Origin: Sphingomonas sp. Mn802worker
GTDB taxonomy: Bacteria > Pseudomonadota > Alphaproteobacteria > Sphingomonadales > Sphingomonadaceae
Length of the DNA: 64,000 nucleotides
Reading direction: 5' to 3'
NCBI RefSeq assembly: GCF_000382485.1
Contig: NZ_AORY01000001.1
Location: 248,001 to 312,000, forward strand
Shown here piece by piece: positions 16,126-25,381 of this stretch. Made by a program: the position numbers and the translations under genes. The notes under the pieces were generated by a model, which was not told the DNA's origin, searched no databases, and saw only the letters and a list, made by a program, of their open reading frames with translations. The stretch's first letter is position 1, and every line of letters starts with the position of its first letter.

Positions 16126-17116
16126 CCAACAGATGTCGCGCGAGCAGCAGCGGCGGCATCCGGATCCAGTGCGAGCGGATGTAAAAGGCGAGGCGTGTGA
16201 CCGGGCGTCTCTCCCGCCCCCAGCCATCGCGCGCGAGCAGCCGCCGCTGGTATAGGCGATCGCTCGGGTAAGGTCGCCGCTTGGCGGACGGGATCGGCGT
16301 GTCGAACAGGCGCGCCGACAGCCGTGCGGCGCGCGCGACGAAGGGTGCAGCCTGATGTTCGCCGGCGCGGGCATGAAGCTTGAGCCAGAAATCCGCGTCG
16401 TCTTCGGCAAATTCGCGCAGCAGCCGATCGATATCCCACAGGTTGCGCAGGCCACCCGCAAGGTCGCCATCGGCGAACAGGTGGAACGCGGCATGGATCA
16501 CCATGTCGGCGGGCGCCAGGATGCTTAGCCCGTTGCCGAGCGGCACTGCACCCGCGATCAGCGCATCGGCATCAGGCGTCGGGCGCGCCGTCGGCGGCAG
16601 AATCGTGTGGTGCACGTCGATCATCCGGTCGCGCTCGCGGTGGAGCATGGGCGGCAGCTCGTGCATCCAACGGCGGTAATAATCGTCGTCATAGGCGTCG
16701 GGTTTGGCCCAGTCCCATCCGGCGTCGAGCAACGCCTGTTCGACCACCGCCAGGTCGGCGCGGGGCACGAGCAGGTCGAGGTCGCCGATGTGCCGCCCCT
16801 GCCCCGCCGCCAATCCGCCCGCGACGTAGGCCGTTCCTTTGAGCAGCACGGCCGACACCCCGAGCGGCGCAAGCACGCGGCGCATCATCTCGGCCTCCCA
16901 CAAGGCCGCGCGACGTTGCTCGACTGCGACGTCACTGGCCTCGCGCAACACGTCGGCGATCACGGACGGCACAGCCGCATGGTCAATCCGCAGCGCGAGC
17001 GAGCCGGTCAGCTGCTCGGCACGAGCCGCGCTGATGATCGCATCCCACTCCGCCGCTCTCAGATCGGCCGCCAGCGCTGGTGCAGCGAGCAAGCGGGCAA
17101 GGAGACGGGCCGTCAC
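16064..17116 (-). CDS. Nucleotidyltransferase-family protein of an HprK-related cassette
   Basis: 350 residues, soluble. LLKGTAYVAG at ~91-100 and GDLDLLVP at ~111-118 (Asp112 and Asp114) with a third acidic residue in MIDVHH (~167) give the metal-binding triad of the DNA-polymerase-beta-like nucleotidyltransferase fold, in the uncharacterised family that carries a helical C-terminal half. Substrate unknown. It is the last gene of a four-gene operon and overlaps the HprK-related gene by ATGA, strong evidence that it works with it. The C-terminal ~20 residues are basic and lie in the region overlapping the VanZ-like gene. Confidence 0.82.
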   Translation of the reverse strand: MTARLLARLLAAPALAADLRAAEWDAIISAARAEQLTGSLALRIDHAAVPSVIADVLREASDVAVEQRRAALWEAEMMRRVLAPLGVSAVLLKGTAYVAGGLAAGQGRHIGDLDLLVPRADLAVVEQALLDAGWDWAKPDAYDDDYYRRWMHELPPMLHRERDRMIDVHHTILPPTARPTPDADALIAGAVPLGNGLSILAPADMVIHAAFHLFADGDLAGGLRNLWDIDRLLREFAEDDADFWLKLHARAGEHQAAPFVARAARLSARLFDTPIPSAKRRPYPSDRLYQRRLLARDGWGRERRPVTRLAFYIRSHWIRMPPLLLARHLLVKARRRGAHGRHGYSTAPPR

Positions 17117-17967
17117 AAGTTCCGCCTCAAATCTTCGATCAGGCGCAGTGCGGTGTCGCCGTCAGGATAGTCGATCGCGCGCGCTGGTATCGTTTGAACC
17201 AGATGCGTCAACGCGCGAAAGCCCCGCTCGCCGAGCGCGGTGTAGTTGGTCGACGCCTGCGTCAGTCGCACAAACGCCTCCGCTTGACCGACCGCGCGTA
17301 CATCGGATGTAGCGCCGAAGGTGGGAAACAGCAGCATCGCCGGACGTGCCGGCTCATCCATGCGCGCAATCGCATCGGCGGGTGGGACCATGTGGCGGAT
17401 GTCGCCCTTTGGCGTGCCGAGCAGCCGCGGCCCGAAGCGTGCCGTCGGACAGGCACGTTCGACTGCCGTGATCGCCTGATTCTTGAGGCTGATCGCGCGC
17501 GGAAATGCGTGGGCATCGCCATGCTCGGGATCGATCAGCACGAACTCGTCGCCCATGAAACGCCAGCCGTTCGCGCCGAGCAGCGTCGCCAGCGTCGATT
17601 TGCCCGAACCCGACTCGCCCGTCATCAGCAAGGCACGCCCACCGCGCTCGACACAGGAGGCATGAAGCAGCAGGTGGCGGCGATGGCCGAGCGCGACCTG
17701 CAGGTTCATCGCCATCTCGGCGGCGAGCAGACCGTGGCTTAGCGGCAGCGGCGCGGCATCCGGCAGCGTATAATCGCCCTCGATCGCGACCGAGCGGCGG
17801 AACAGCCGACGCCACGGGGCAGCGGCAGGCAGGCATACCGTAAAATGCGCGATCTCAGGCTTCGGATAATCGGCGTAGAGCGTCCGCAGCGCCGCAATCG
17901 GCGCGGCAAAGTCGCTGCCGATGCGAAAGCCGATCGGCCCGACACGGATCGACGTGACGTGCCTCAC
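17113..17967 (-). CDS. HPr kinase-related ATPase (HprK-related kinase A type)
   Basis: 284 residues. Walker A is GESGSGKST at ~117-125, preceded by HASCVERGGRALLM, as in the C-terminal catalytic domain of HPr kinase/phosphorylase; MGDEFVLID (~138-146) follows as the acidic motif. The N-terminal ~90 residues are not the HprK N-domain. The HPr-interacting signature region of true HprK is not evident, so the substrate is probably not HPr. I recognise this as the HprK-related kinase A family (TIGR04352, named from memory), which occurs next to a PqqD-like protein. ATGA overlaps link it to both neighbours. Confidence 0.85.
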   Translation of the reverse strand: MRHVTSIRVGPIGFRIGSDFAAPIAALRTLYADYPKPEIAHFTVCLPAAAPWRRLFRRSVAIEGDYTLPDAAPLPLSHGLLAAEMAMNLQVALGHRRHLLLHASCVERGGRALLMTGESGSGKSTLATLLGANGWRFMGDEFVLIDPEHGDAHAFPRAISLKNQAITAVERACPTARFGPRLLGTPKGDIRHMVPPADAIARMDEPARPAMLLFPTFGATSDVRAVGQAEAFVRLTQASTNYTALGERGFRALTHLVQTIPARAIDYPDGDTALRLIEDLRRNL

Positions 17968-18239
17968 GTCACTTGTACCAACCCGACCGCGATCAACTCA
18001 TCAAGGCGGGCGAGAAGCAGGTCGTTATCGGCATCCGCGACGTCGAACCGGTCGGTCAAGGCGTCGAGCAATTCTACCCGCGTCAGCGCACCTTCGCCGA
18101 GTATCTCGATTAACTCGGGCGCGGGCGATGCGAGCAGATGGGTCATGCCCGACGCACGATGATAGAGCGCGACCAGCCCGTCCAGCTCGCGGATCAACAA
18201 CGCATCAGCAGGCGGCGCGCGGTAGCGCGTCGCGGTCAA
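17964..18239 (-). CDS. PqqD-like peptide-binding protein (HPr-rel-A system)
   Basis: 91 residues with the PqqD/RRE layout: N-terminal strands RELDGLVALYHRASGMTHLLASPAPELIEIL, then a helical part EGALTRVELLDALTDRFDVADADNDLLLARLDELIAVGLVQ. PqqD-type domains bind leader peptides of ribosomally made, modified peptides. It overlaps the kinase gene by ATGA and starts four bases after the Tat-signal protein stop. Family assignment (PqqD family, HPr-rel-A system, TIGR04353) is from memory. Whether it binds the adjacent Tat-signal protein or another peptide is not known. Confidence 0.8.
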   Translation of the reverse strand: MTATRYRAPPADALLIRELDGLVALYHRASGMTHLLASPAPELIEILGEGALTRVELLDALTDRFDVADADNDLLLARLDELIAVGLVQVT

Positions 18240-18243
18240 GCGG

Positions 18244-18654
18244 CTACTTCCGCAGCATCTGAACCGAGGCGAAGCAGGTGAACCCCGCCGTACCCCGCTG
18301 CAACCGCTGCACGTATTTCAGATAAGCACGGCTGCGATCGTAGTCATAACCCGGCAGGTTCGATCCGCTGCCCATCGCGCGGCGCACGTCCTCGCCCTTC
18401 AACGGCCGCCCCGGCGGCGCAAAGGCACCCGCCGTGCCGGCCGCGACGACCTCGCCGTCCTTGTTGATATAGCCGCCCGCACGGCCCGCGTCAGGCACCG
18501 GGATGTCGCACATCAGCACCGACCCTGCAGCCTGCGCCAGAGCCGGGCGGATCGACACCACCGATGCCGCGCCGACTGCGCCAAGCATCAGCGCACGCCG
18601 TCGCGTCGTACGACCTGACTGATCGTCGGTATCGGGGATAGCGTCGTCGTCCAT
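18244..18654 (-). CDS. Small Tat-exported protein, first gene of the HprK-related cassette
   Basis: 136 residues. A twin-arginine signal is visible: RTTRRRALMLGAVGAASVVSIRPALA at ~15-40, with likely cleavage after ALA before Q41. The mature part (~95 residues) has exactly two cysteines (Cys49 and Cys127), a Gly/Pro-rich centre and a Tyr-rich stretch (PGYDYDRSRAYLKY). I recognise no domain. It leads the operon and is four bases before the PqqD-like gene, so it is the natural candidate substrate of the cassette (inference). A disulfide or folded cofactor before export would explain Tat use. Confidence 0.75.
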   Translation of the reverse strand: MDDDAIPDTDDQSGRTTRRRALMLGAVGAASVVSIRPALAQAAGSVLMCDIPVPDAGRAGGYINKDGEVVAAGTAGAFAPPGRPLKGEDVRRAMGSGSNLPGYDYDRSRAYLKYVQRLQRGTAGFTCFASVQMLRK

Positions 18655-18835
18655 CGGCCTCTTCTACGCCGCGCCGCCCTTCCACATTACTAATGCCGCG
18701 GCAAGCGGGTCCACGAGGTCCGGCGGAGTGGCCGTGCCATTCGGGTACGTTTACCAGCGAACACACTGCACGTTCAGATCTGCCGAAACAACGCCGGGCC
18801 TTGCCGAGCCGCGTGAAGCGGCTAGTCAGCACGGC

Positions 18836-20041
18836 GTGATCGAAGGCTTCGCGCTCCGCACCTGGCTTGCCGGAACGATCGCGGTGGTAACAGCCGCGAT
18901 CGTCTATGCTTATTCCGGCGACGTGCAACTTGCGCTCATCGCGCTGGTCGGCGGCGCGACCGCGACCGTGATCGCGCGCAGCATCGGCGACAACGACCTG
19001 GCGGAAGTGGATACCGCCATAGAGGGCGAGTCGCCGCTTGAACTCGCGCCGGTGCTGGAAGCGATCCTTGACCCGGTGGTGATGGTGCGCAGCGGGCGTG
19101 TCATCGCCGCCAACGCCCCTGCTCGTGCGCTGCTGGGTCAACACATCCTCGGCGAGGACGTACGCACCGCGATCCGGCATCCGGCGGCGAGCGATTATTT
19201 AACGACGTCACCGGCCGATCGCGGTAGCACGCCGATCGAGCTCGTGGGACTAGGAGCGCAGGAACGCCGCTGGCAGATGCGCGCGACCGAGACTGCCCCG
19301 GAAACCCAGATCGTCCACCTCCTCGACCAGACCGAGCAATATGCTGCCGAGCGGATGCGCGTCGACTTTGTCGCCAACGCCAGCCACGAACTGCGCACGC
19401 CGCTGTCATCGATCCTCGGCTACGTCGAAACATTAAGCGACGAGGCTGGCGAGGACGCCGCGATCCGCAGTCGTTTTCTACGCATCGTCTTCGACGAGGC
19501 CACGCGAATGGAACGGCTGGTCGAGGATCTGATGAGCCTGTCGCGGATCGAGGCGGAAAAGTTCCGGCTCCCCTCGGCAACCGTCGATCTGGGCGTGCTC
19601 GCGGTCGAGGTGCACGAGGCGCTGCGGCACAGTCGCGGCGCACGCGGAGAGGACGTCGTTCTCCATCTCGACCCCGCCGCACCCGCTGTTGCAGGCGACC
19701 GCGTACAATTGTCGCAGCTGCTCCACAATCTGATCGGCAACGCGATGAAATATGGCCGCGCCGGCACGCCGGTGACGGTAACGCTGACCCCGGGACCGCG
19801 CGACGCGGTTCTGGTGCGGATCGAGGACGAGGGAGACGGCATCGCACCCGAGCATATTCCGCGCCTGACCGAACGGTTCTACCGCGTCGACGCCGGGCGC
19901 AGTCGCTCGCTCGGCGGCACGGGCCTTGGCCTCGCGATCGTCAAGCACATCGTCGAGCGGCACCGCGGCCGGCTCGATATCGCCAGCTCCGTGGGCAAGG
20001 GAACGCGCGTGACGATCGCGCTCCGAGCGGCCGAGCACTGA
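18836..20041 (+). CDS. phoR: Phosphate-regulon sensor histidine kinase
   Basis: PhoR-type kinase that controls PhoB. From GTG 18836 the protein is 401 residues; a GTG at 18728 would add 36 polar residues without conserved features and would crowd the divergent promoter. Two membrane segments (~8-28, ~30-48), a PAS-like domain with LDPVVMVRSGRVIAANAPARALLG, a HisKA domain with FVANASHELRTPLSSILGYVETL (His ~184), and an ATPase domain with LIGNAMKYGR, EDEGDGIAPEHI and GTGLGLAIVKHIV. The first gene of the pst cluster, but separated from phoB by five genes. Confidence 0.93.
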   Translation: MIEGFALRTWLAGTIAVVTAAIVYAYSGDVQLALIALVGGATATVIARSIGDNDLAEVDTAIEGESPLELAPVLEAILDPVVMVRSGRVIAANAPARALLGQHILGEDVRTAIRHPAASDYLTTSPADRGSTPIELVGLGAQERRWQMRATETAPETQIVHLLDQTEQYAAERMRVDFVANASHELRTPLSSILGYVETLSDEAGEDAAIRSRFLRIVFDEATRMERLVEDLMSLSRIEAEKFRLPSATVDLGVLAVEVHEALRHSRGARGEDVVLHLDPAAPAVAGDRVQLSQLLHNLIGNAMKYGRAGTPVTVTLTPGPRDAVLVRIEDEGDGIAPEHIPRLTERFYRVDAGRSRSLGGTGLGLAIVKHIVERHRGRLDIASSVGKGTRVTIALRAAEH

Positions 20042-20060
20042 TCCCGCCATGGCGCAGCCG

Positions 20061-20089
20061 CTGTCATCAAGCGGTAACGCGAGTGTCAC
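20061..20089 (+). promoter_or_regulatory. Pho box (PhoB operator) upstream of pstS
   Basis: Three 7-base repeats spaced by four bases: CTGTCAT (20061-20067), CGGTAAC (20072-20078), GTGTCAC (20083-20089). The 11-base period and the CTGTCAT core are the PhoB-binding pattern. It lies between the phoR stop and the pstS start, so it should drive pstSCAB-phoU-phoB under phosphate limitation. Confidence 0.85.
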
Positions 20090-20144
20090 ACTGGACGCTC
20101 GCGGGTCGGCACCGCGGGGGTGCGACTGTCTTTTCGGGGAATCG

Positions 20145-21227
20145 ATGCGTCGTCTCGTCCTGGCGCTCGCGGCGATGGTGCCGGTCGCGCTCGGCGCCTG
20201 CGTGGATCAGGCGGCGGGCGGCGGCGCGGGCGCGCGCGACCAGATCCGCGTGGTCGGCTCCTCCACGGTCTATCCCTTCACGACGCTGGTAGCGGAACAG
20301 TATCTTGCCGCCGACCCGAACGCGCGGCCGCCAGTAATCGAGTCAACCGGCACGGGCGCCGGCATTCGTCTGTTCTGCGCCGGCGTCGGCGCTTCCTATC
20401 CCGACCTGGTCGATGCGTCGCGTCGCATCAAGCCCGCCGAATACGCCGACTGCGCGCGGCATGGAGCGGGCGACCTGATGGAGGTACAGATCGGCCTCGA
20501 TGGCATCGCGCTGGCGCAGTCGCGCCGCGGCCCGGCGATGCGCCTGTCGCCGTTACTGCTGTTCCGCGCGCTCGCCGCTGCACCGGGCGGCCAGCCGAAC
20601 CGGAGCCGAACGTGGCGCGATCTCGACCCCGCGCTGCCTGCTACGCCGATCCGGGTCTACGGTCCGCCCGCGACCAGCGGCACGCGTGACGCCTTCGCCG
20701 AGTTGATCCTGGCACGCGGGTGCGAAACGCTTCAGCCCGAACTGGCGACCCTGCGCGAGCATGATCGCCCCGCGTTCGATGCGCGTTGCCTGCGCGTGCG
20801 CGATGACGGGCCGTATATCGACGCGGGCGAGAACGATAATCTCATCGTCCAGAAACTCGGCGCCAACCCCGATGCGCTCGGCATCTTCGGCTACAGCTAT
20901 CTCGAGGAAAACAGCGACGCGATCCGCGGCGTCGTGATTAGCGGAGTGGAGCCAAGCTATCGCGCGATCGCGGATGGCCGTTATCCCAGCGCGCGTCCGC
21001 TCTACGTCTACGTCAAGCGATCGCACCTGCGCGCCGTGCCGGGGCTGCGTCGTTTCCTCGCGCTCTACGCGGCCAATTGGTCGCCGGGTGGCGCGCTGTC
21101 GCGCCGTGGCCTGATTCCAAGCCCTGCGGACGTGCGGGTGCGGGCAGCCGACACGATCGCGCATGATCGCGCGCTCGATCCGAGCGCGCTTGATCCCGTG
21201 TCGTCCGAACCGCGCGTGACCGGCTGA
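20145..21227 (+). CDS. pstS: Phosphate ABC transporter substrate-binding lipoprotein
   Basis: Periplasmic phosphate receptor. From ATG 20145 (GGGGA at 20136-20140) the protein is 360 residues. The signal ends in VALGAC, a lipobox, so it is lipid-anchored. The phosphate-binding loop is VVGSSTVYPFTTLVAEQYL with a second motif ESTGTGAGIRLFCAGVG, and VYGPPATSGTRDAF corresponds to the conserved SGT loop of PstS. Its TGA overlaps the pstC start by one base. Longer than average for PstS because of the lipoprotein N-terminus and additional loop near ~200. Confidence 0.9.
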   Translation: MRRLVLALAAMVPVALGACVDQAAGGGAGARDQIRVVGSSTVYPFTTLVAEQYLAADPNARPPVIESTGTGAGIRLFCAGVGASYPDLVDASRRIKPAEYADCARHGAGDLMEVQIGLDGIALAQSRRGPAMRLSPLLLFRALAAAPGGQPNRSRTWRDLDPALPATPIRVYGPPATSGTRDAFAELILARGCETLQPELATLREHDRPAFDARCLRVRDDGPYIDAGENDNLIVQKLGANPDALGIFGYSYLEENSDAIRGVVISGVEPSYRAIADGRYPSARPLYVYVKRSHLRAVPGLRRFLALYAANWSPGGALSRRGLIPSPADVRVRAADTIAHDRALDPSALDPVSSEPRVTG

Positions 21228-22603
21228 TGTCATCGCTCACGCTCTTGTTCCTGATCGCCGCGCTTGGGCTGGTTGCCTGGGTGGTCGCGCGAACGCGGGC
21301 GCGGCGTTTCCGACGCGGCGTGCGGCAGCGATTCAGTTCGTTGCCGCAGCATCACGGCTGGTATGTCGCCCTGTGCACAACGGTGCCCGCGCTGGCGTTT
21401 CTGCTGTTATGGTTGTTCGTGTCACCTGCGCTGGTGACGGACGCGGTGTTGGCGAGCCCGCACACGACAGCGCTGCCGCCGCCGGGCTTCGATCGCGCCG
21501 CGATCCTCTCGGAAGCGCGCGAGATCGCCGCGGGCCGCGCGTTCGGCGCCTTCACCCCGCTCGGCGAGGCGCTTGCTCCCGCCTACGCCGCCGCGCAGGC
21601 CCGGTTCGATACGATCGCGACGACGATCGCGCTGCTGCTGGCGTTCGCGGGCGGCACATGGTCGTTCCTGCGGGTGCGACCGGGCTTCTCCGCACGCACC
21701 CGCAACGAGCGGCTGGTGATGTGGCTGCTGCTCGCCGCGTCGCTGGTCGCGATCGCGACGACGGCCGGGATCGTGCTGAGCCTCGTGGTCGAGAGCGTGC
21801 GGTTCTTCCGCATCGTGCCGATCGGCGATTTCCTGTTCGGCACGCGGTGGAGCCCGAGCGTGATCGACCCGCGCGATCCCGGCGCGACGCTCGGCGCAGT
21901 GCCGCTGTTCTGGGGTACGTTCTTCATCGGCGCGGTGATCGCGATGGCGGTGGCGGTGCCGCTCGGACTGCTGAGCGCGATCTATTTGACGCAATATGCG
22001 CGTCCTGGCGCGCGTCGCTGGATGAAGCCGCTGCTGGAGGTGCTCGCAGGCGTACCGACCGTCGTCTACGGCTATTTCGCCGCGCTGACCGTTGCACCCG
22101 CCGTTCGCCAGCTCGGCAGCGGCCTGGGCATAGTCTCCGCCTCCTCGGAAAGCGCGCTGGCCGCAGGGCTTGTCATGGGCATCATGATCATCCCGTTCGT
22201 ATCGTCCATGGCGGACGACTCGCTTGCCGCCGTTCCGTCCGCGATGCGCGACGGCAGTTTGGCGATGGGCGCGACCAGTGCGGAGACGATCAAGCGCGTG
22301 CTGGTGCCCGCCGCGCTGCCCGGCGTGGTCGGCGGCGTGCTGCTCGCGATCAGCCGCGCGGTCGGTGAGACGATGATCGTCGTCATGGCCTCGTCCGGCA
22401 TCGCGACCCTGACGCTCAACCCATTTGCGAGCACCACCACCGTCACCAAGCAGATCGTCGACCTGCTAACCGGCGAGGCCGAGTTCGCATCGGCCAAGAC
22501 GCTTGCCGCCTTTGCACTCGGCCTGACGCTGTTCGCTGTCACCTTGTTGCTCAACATCGTCGCGTTGATGGTCGTGCGCCGATACCGCGAAGCGTATGAC
22601 TGA
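21227..22603 (+). CDS. pstC: Phosphate ABC transporter permease PstC
   Basis: 458 residues. About eight hydrophobic segments; the N-terminal ~160 residues precede the permease core and are longer than in E. coli PstC. The core has WGTFFIGAVIAMAVAVPLGL, YLTQYARPGARRWMKP, LAGVPTVVYGYFA and the EAA loop SLAMGATSAETIKRVLVPAALPG, the contact site for the ATPase. Overlaps pstA by eight bases, supporting translational coupling. Confidence 0.93.
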   Translation: MSSLTLLFLIAALGLVAWVVARTRARRFRRGVRQRFSSLPQHHGWYVALCTTVPALAFLLLWLFVSPALVTDAVLASPHTTALPPPGFDRAAILSEAREIAAGRAFGAFTPLGEALAPAYAAAQARFDTIATTIALLLAFAGGTWSFLRVRPGFSARTRNERLVMWLLLAASLVAIATTAGIVLSLVVESVRFFRIVPIGDFLFGTRWSPSVIDPRDPGATLGAVPLFWGTFFIGAVIAMAVAVPLGLLSAIYLTQYARPGARRWMKPLLEVLAGVPTVVYGYFAALTVAPAVRQLGSGLGIVSASSESALAAGLVMGIMIIPFVSSMADDSLAAVPSAMRDGSLAMGATSAETIKRVLVPAALPGVVGGVLLAISRAVGETMIVVMASSGIATLTLNPFASTTTVTKQIVDLLTGEAEFASAKTLAAFALGLTLFAVTLLLNIVALMVVRRYREAYD

Positions 22604-23891
22604 GACGCTCGTCCCCCAGGTGCCCGTCAGCCCGGCTGAGATCGCGGCGCATCGGCCGACCGACTGGCGCAGCGGCACGATGGAGCGTCGCATCCGTCGC
22701 CGCTACGCGGCCGAGCGGCGCTTTCGCCTGCTCGGGCTCTGCGCAGTGGTCGTGTCGGCCGGGTTCCTCGCCTTCCTGCTGATCGTCATGATCGCACAGG
22801 GTTATCAAGGCTTCTTCGAGACACGCATTGCGCTGCCGCTCGACCTGCACGAGGCGCGGCTAGGACTGTCGCCGGAGCGCCTGCGGGGACCGGCAGCCGA
22901 TCTGGCGCTCGCCGGCGCCGGGCTGGAGCGGGTGGTCGACGCGGCCGCCGACCACGCCTATCCGGCGCAAGGTGGTGCGGCGCTGCTGTCCGACGGCGCG
23001 TGGCTGCGCGTGCGCGACGCGATCAAGCGCGACCCACGGCTGCTGGCGCACGCGTTCACGCTCGATCTGCCCGCATCGAGCGCGATCGACGTCGCCGCAA
23101 AGGGTGACGGCACCGTCGCCGCTGAACGCTCCGTCTCTGCTTTGGGCGCTAAGCTGTCACACGGGATTGCGTGGGAGTTCTTCACCGGCGCCGATTCGAC
23201 CGATGCCACGCGTGCCGGCATCTGGGGGGCGCTCAAGGGCTCGCTCATGACCATGCTGGTCACGCTCGTGCTCGCATTGCCCGTCGGGGTGCTGTCGGCG
23301 ATCTATCTGGAGGAATACGCGCCCAGAAACCGTGCGACCGACCTGCTGGAGGTATCGATCAACAATTTGGCGGCGGTGCCGTCGATCGTGTTCGGGCTGC
23401 TCGGGCTGGCGGTCTTTCTCGCGACGCTGAACCTGCCGCGATCGGCACCGATCGTCGGCGGCTTGACGCTGGCGTTGATGACCATGCCGGTGATCGTGAT
23501 CGCGTCGAGGAGCGCGATCCGCGCGGTGCCCCCCTCGATCCGCGATGCGGCGCTGGCGGTCGGAGCATCGCCGATCCAGGTGGTGTCGCACCATGTCCTG
23601 CCGCTTGCCTTGCCCGGCATCCTGACCGGCACGATCATCGGCATGGCGCGCGCGCTCGGCGAGACCGCTCCGCTGCTGATGATCGGGATGCGCGCGTTCA
23701 TTGCGGCGCCGCCCGACCGGTTGACCGATCCGGCGACGGCGTTGCCGGTACAGATCTTCCTTTGGTCCGATCAGGTGAGCCGCGGCTTTGTCGAGAAGAC
23801 CTCGGCGGCGATCCTGGTGCTGCTCGTCTTCCTCCTCGCGATGAACGGCGTCGCGATCTACTTACGCAACCGTTTCGAGACGCGCTGGTGA
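22596..23891 (+). CDS. pstA: Phosphate ABC transporter permease PstA
   Basis: 431 residues with an N-terminal extension of ~200 residues containing one membrane helix and a periplasmic loop, typical of alphaproteobacterial PstA. The permease core has [41 protein letters not shown] and the EAA loop [29 protein letters not shown]. The TGA overlaps the pstB ATG. Forms the membrane channel with PstC. Confidence 0.92.
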   Translation: MTETLVPQVPVSPAEIAAHRPTDWRSGTMERRIRRRYAAERRFRLLGLCAVVVSAGFLAFLLIVMIAQGYQGFFETRIALPLDLHEARLGLSPERLRGPAADLALAGAGLERVVDAAADHAYPAQGGAALLSDGAWLRVRDAIKRDPRLLAHAFTLDLPASSAIDVAAKGDGTVAAERSVSALGAKLSHGIAWEFFTGADSTDATRAGIWGALKGSLMTMLVTLVLALPVGVLSAIYLEEYAPRNRATDLLEVSINNLAAVPSIVFGLLGLAVFLATLNLPRSAPIVGGLTLALMTMPVIVIASRSAIRAVPPSIRDAALAVGASPIQVVSHHVLPLALPGILTGTIIGMARALGETAPLLMIGMRAFIAAPPDRLTDPATALPVQIFLWSDQVSRGFVEKTSAAILVLLVFLLAMNGVAIYLRNRFETRW

Positions 23892-24658
23892 TGAGCAACA
23901 ACCCGCCCAAGATGACCGCCAGCCACGTCGACGTATCCTATGGCGGCAACCACGCGATCCGCGACGTGTCGATCGACGTGTACCAGGAGGACGTCACCGC
24001 CTTCATCGGTCCGTCTGGCTGCGGCAAATCGACCTTCCTGCGCAGCCTGAACCGTATGAACGACACGATCCCGACCGCACGCGTGTCGGGTGACATCAGG
24101 CTCGACGGCGAAGACATCTACGCCCGCGAAATGGACGTGGTACAGTTGCGCGCGCGGGTCGGCATGGTGTTCCAGAAACCCAACCCGTTCCCGAAGTCGA
24201 TCTACGAGAATGTCGCCTACGGGCCCAAGATACACGGGCTGGCGCAGTCGAAGGCCGAGCTCGACCGCATCGTCGAACGCTCGTTGACGCGCGCGGGCTT
24301 GTGGAACGAGGTGAAGGATCGCCTGTCCGACTCCGGCACCGCGCTGTCGGGCGGCCAGCAACAGCGGCTGTGCATCGCGCGCGCGATCGCGGTCGACCCG
24401 GAAGTGATCCTGATGGACGAACCGTGCTCGGCGCTCGATCCCGTCGCCACGGCGCGGATCGAGGAACTGATCCACGACCTGCGCGGGCGCTACGCGATCG
24501 TCATCGTCACGCACAACATGCAGCAGGCCGCGCGCGTCAGCCAGCGGACCGCCTTTTTTCATCTGGGTGAGCTGATCGAATACGGCGACACCTCCGACAT
24601 CTTCACCAATCCTCGGCAGGAACGGACCAAGGATTACATCACCGGCCGGTACGGCTGA
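23891..24658 (+). CDS. pstB: Phosphate ABC transporter ATP-binding protein
   Basis: ATPase of the Pst transporter, 255 residues. Walker [21 protein letters not shown] loop [20 protein letters not shown], signature LSGGQQQRL, Walker [14 protein letters not shown] and switch His in [16 protein letters not shown]. Every motif is canonical for PstB. The start ATG 23891 overlaps the pstA stop; a longer upstream frame is antisense-like noise inside pstA. Confidence 0.97.
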   Translation: MSNNPPKMTASHVDVSYGGNHAIRDVSIDVYQEDVTAFIGPSGCGKSTFLRSLNRMNDTIPTARVSGDIRLDGEDIYAREMDVVQLRARVGMVFQKPNPFPKSIYENVAYGPKIHGLAQSKAELDRIVERSLTRAGLWNEVKDRLSDSGTALSGGQQQRLCIARAIAVDPEVILMDEPCSALDPVATARIEELIHDLRGRYAIVIVTHNMQQAARVSQRTAFFHLGELIEYGDTSDIFTNPRQERTKDYITGRYG

Positions 24659-24669
24659 GGGACACGAAC

Positions 24670-25377
24670 ATGGCAAGCAGCCAGGAACATACGGTCAAGG
24701 CGTTCGACCAGGACATCGGACAGCTTCGCGGGCTGATCTCGCAGATGGGCGGGCTGGCGGAGGCAGCGATCGGCAACGCCATGCTGGCGCTGCAACGCGG
24801 CGACCATGAACTCGCGGCGCAGGTGCGCGCCGACGACAAGAAGATCGACGCGATCCAGCACGAAGTCGAACGCGCCGTGGTCCGCATCATCGCGCTGCGC
24901 GCTCCGATGGCGAACGACCTGCGCGAGGTCGTCGCCGCGCTGAAGATCGCGACGGTGGTCGAGCGCATCGGCGATTACGCCAAGAATATCGCGAAACGCG
25001 TACCGCAGATCGACAGCGAACACCGGATCGACCCCATCTCGACGCTGCCCGCGATGGCGCGGATGGCGTCCGACATGGTGCGCGACGTGCTCGATGCCTT
25101 TGCCGCGCGCGATCCCGACGCGGCAGTCGCGATCAGCGAGCGCGACGATGCGCTCGATGATTTCTACGACAGCATCTTCCGCACGCTCGTCACCTACATG
25201 GTCGAGAACCCGAAAACGATCAGCCAGTGCGCGCACCTGCTGTTCGTCGCCAAGCACTTGGAGCGGATCGGCGATCACGCGACCAACGTCGCCGAGATGA
25301 TCCATTTCGCCGCGCACGGCACGCCGATCGCCGACCGTGACCGGTCCGACCCACCATTTTCCACGCCAAGGAGCTGA
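24670..25377 (+). CDS. phoU: Phosphate signalling protein PhoU
   Basis: 235 residues of two homologous three-helix bundles. Each repeat carries a metal-binding pattern: VVAALKIATVVERIGDYAKNIAKR in the first and LLFVAKHLERIGDHATNVAEM in the second. PhoU links PstB activity to PhoR, keeping the system off when phosphate is plentiful. GAGGG precedes the ATG, and the gene is 11 bases after pstB. Confidence 0.95.
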   Translation: MASSQEHTVKAFDQDIGQLRGLISQMGGLAEAAIGNAMLALQRGDHELAAQVRADDKKIDAIQHEVERAVVRIIALRAPMANDLREVVAALKIATVVERIGDYAKNIAKRVPQIDSEHRIDPISTLPAMARMASDMVRDVLDAFAARDPDAAVAISERDDALDDFYDSIFRTLVTYMVENPKTISQCAHLLFVAKHLERIGDHATNVAEMIHFAAHGTPIADRDRSDPPFSTPRS

Positions 25378-25381
25378 ACCG

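Noticed and set aside
18728-18835. 36-residue N-terminal extension of PhoR
   Set aside because: The residues are polar with no conserved features and the GTG at 18728 would leave too little promoter space for the divergent cassette; GTG 18836 starts at the membrane domain.
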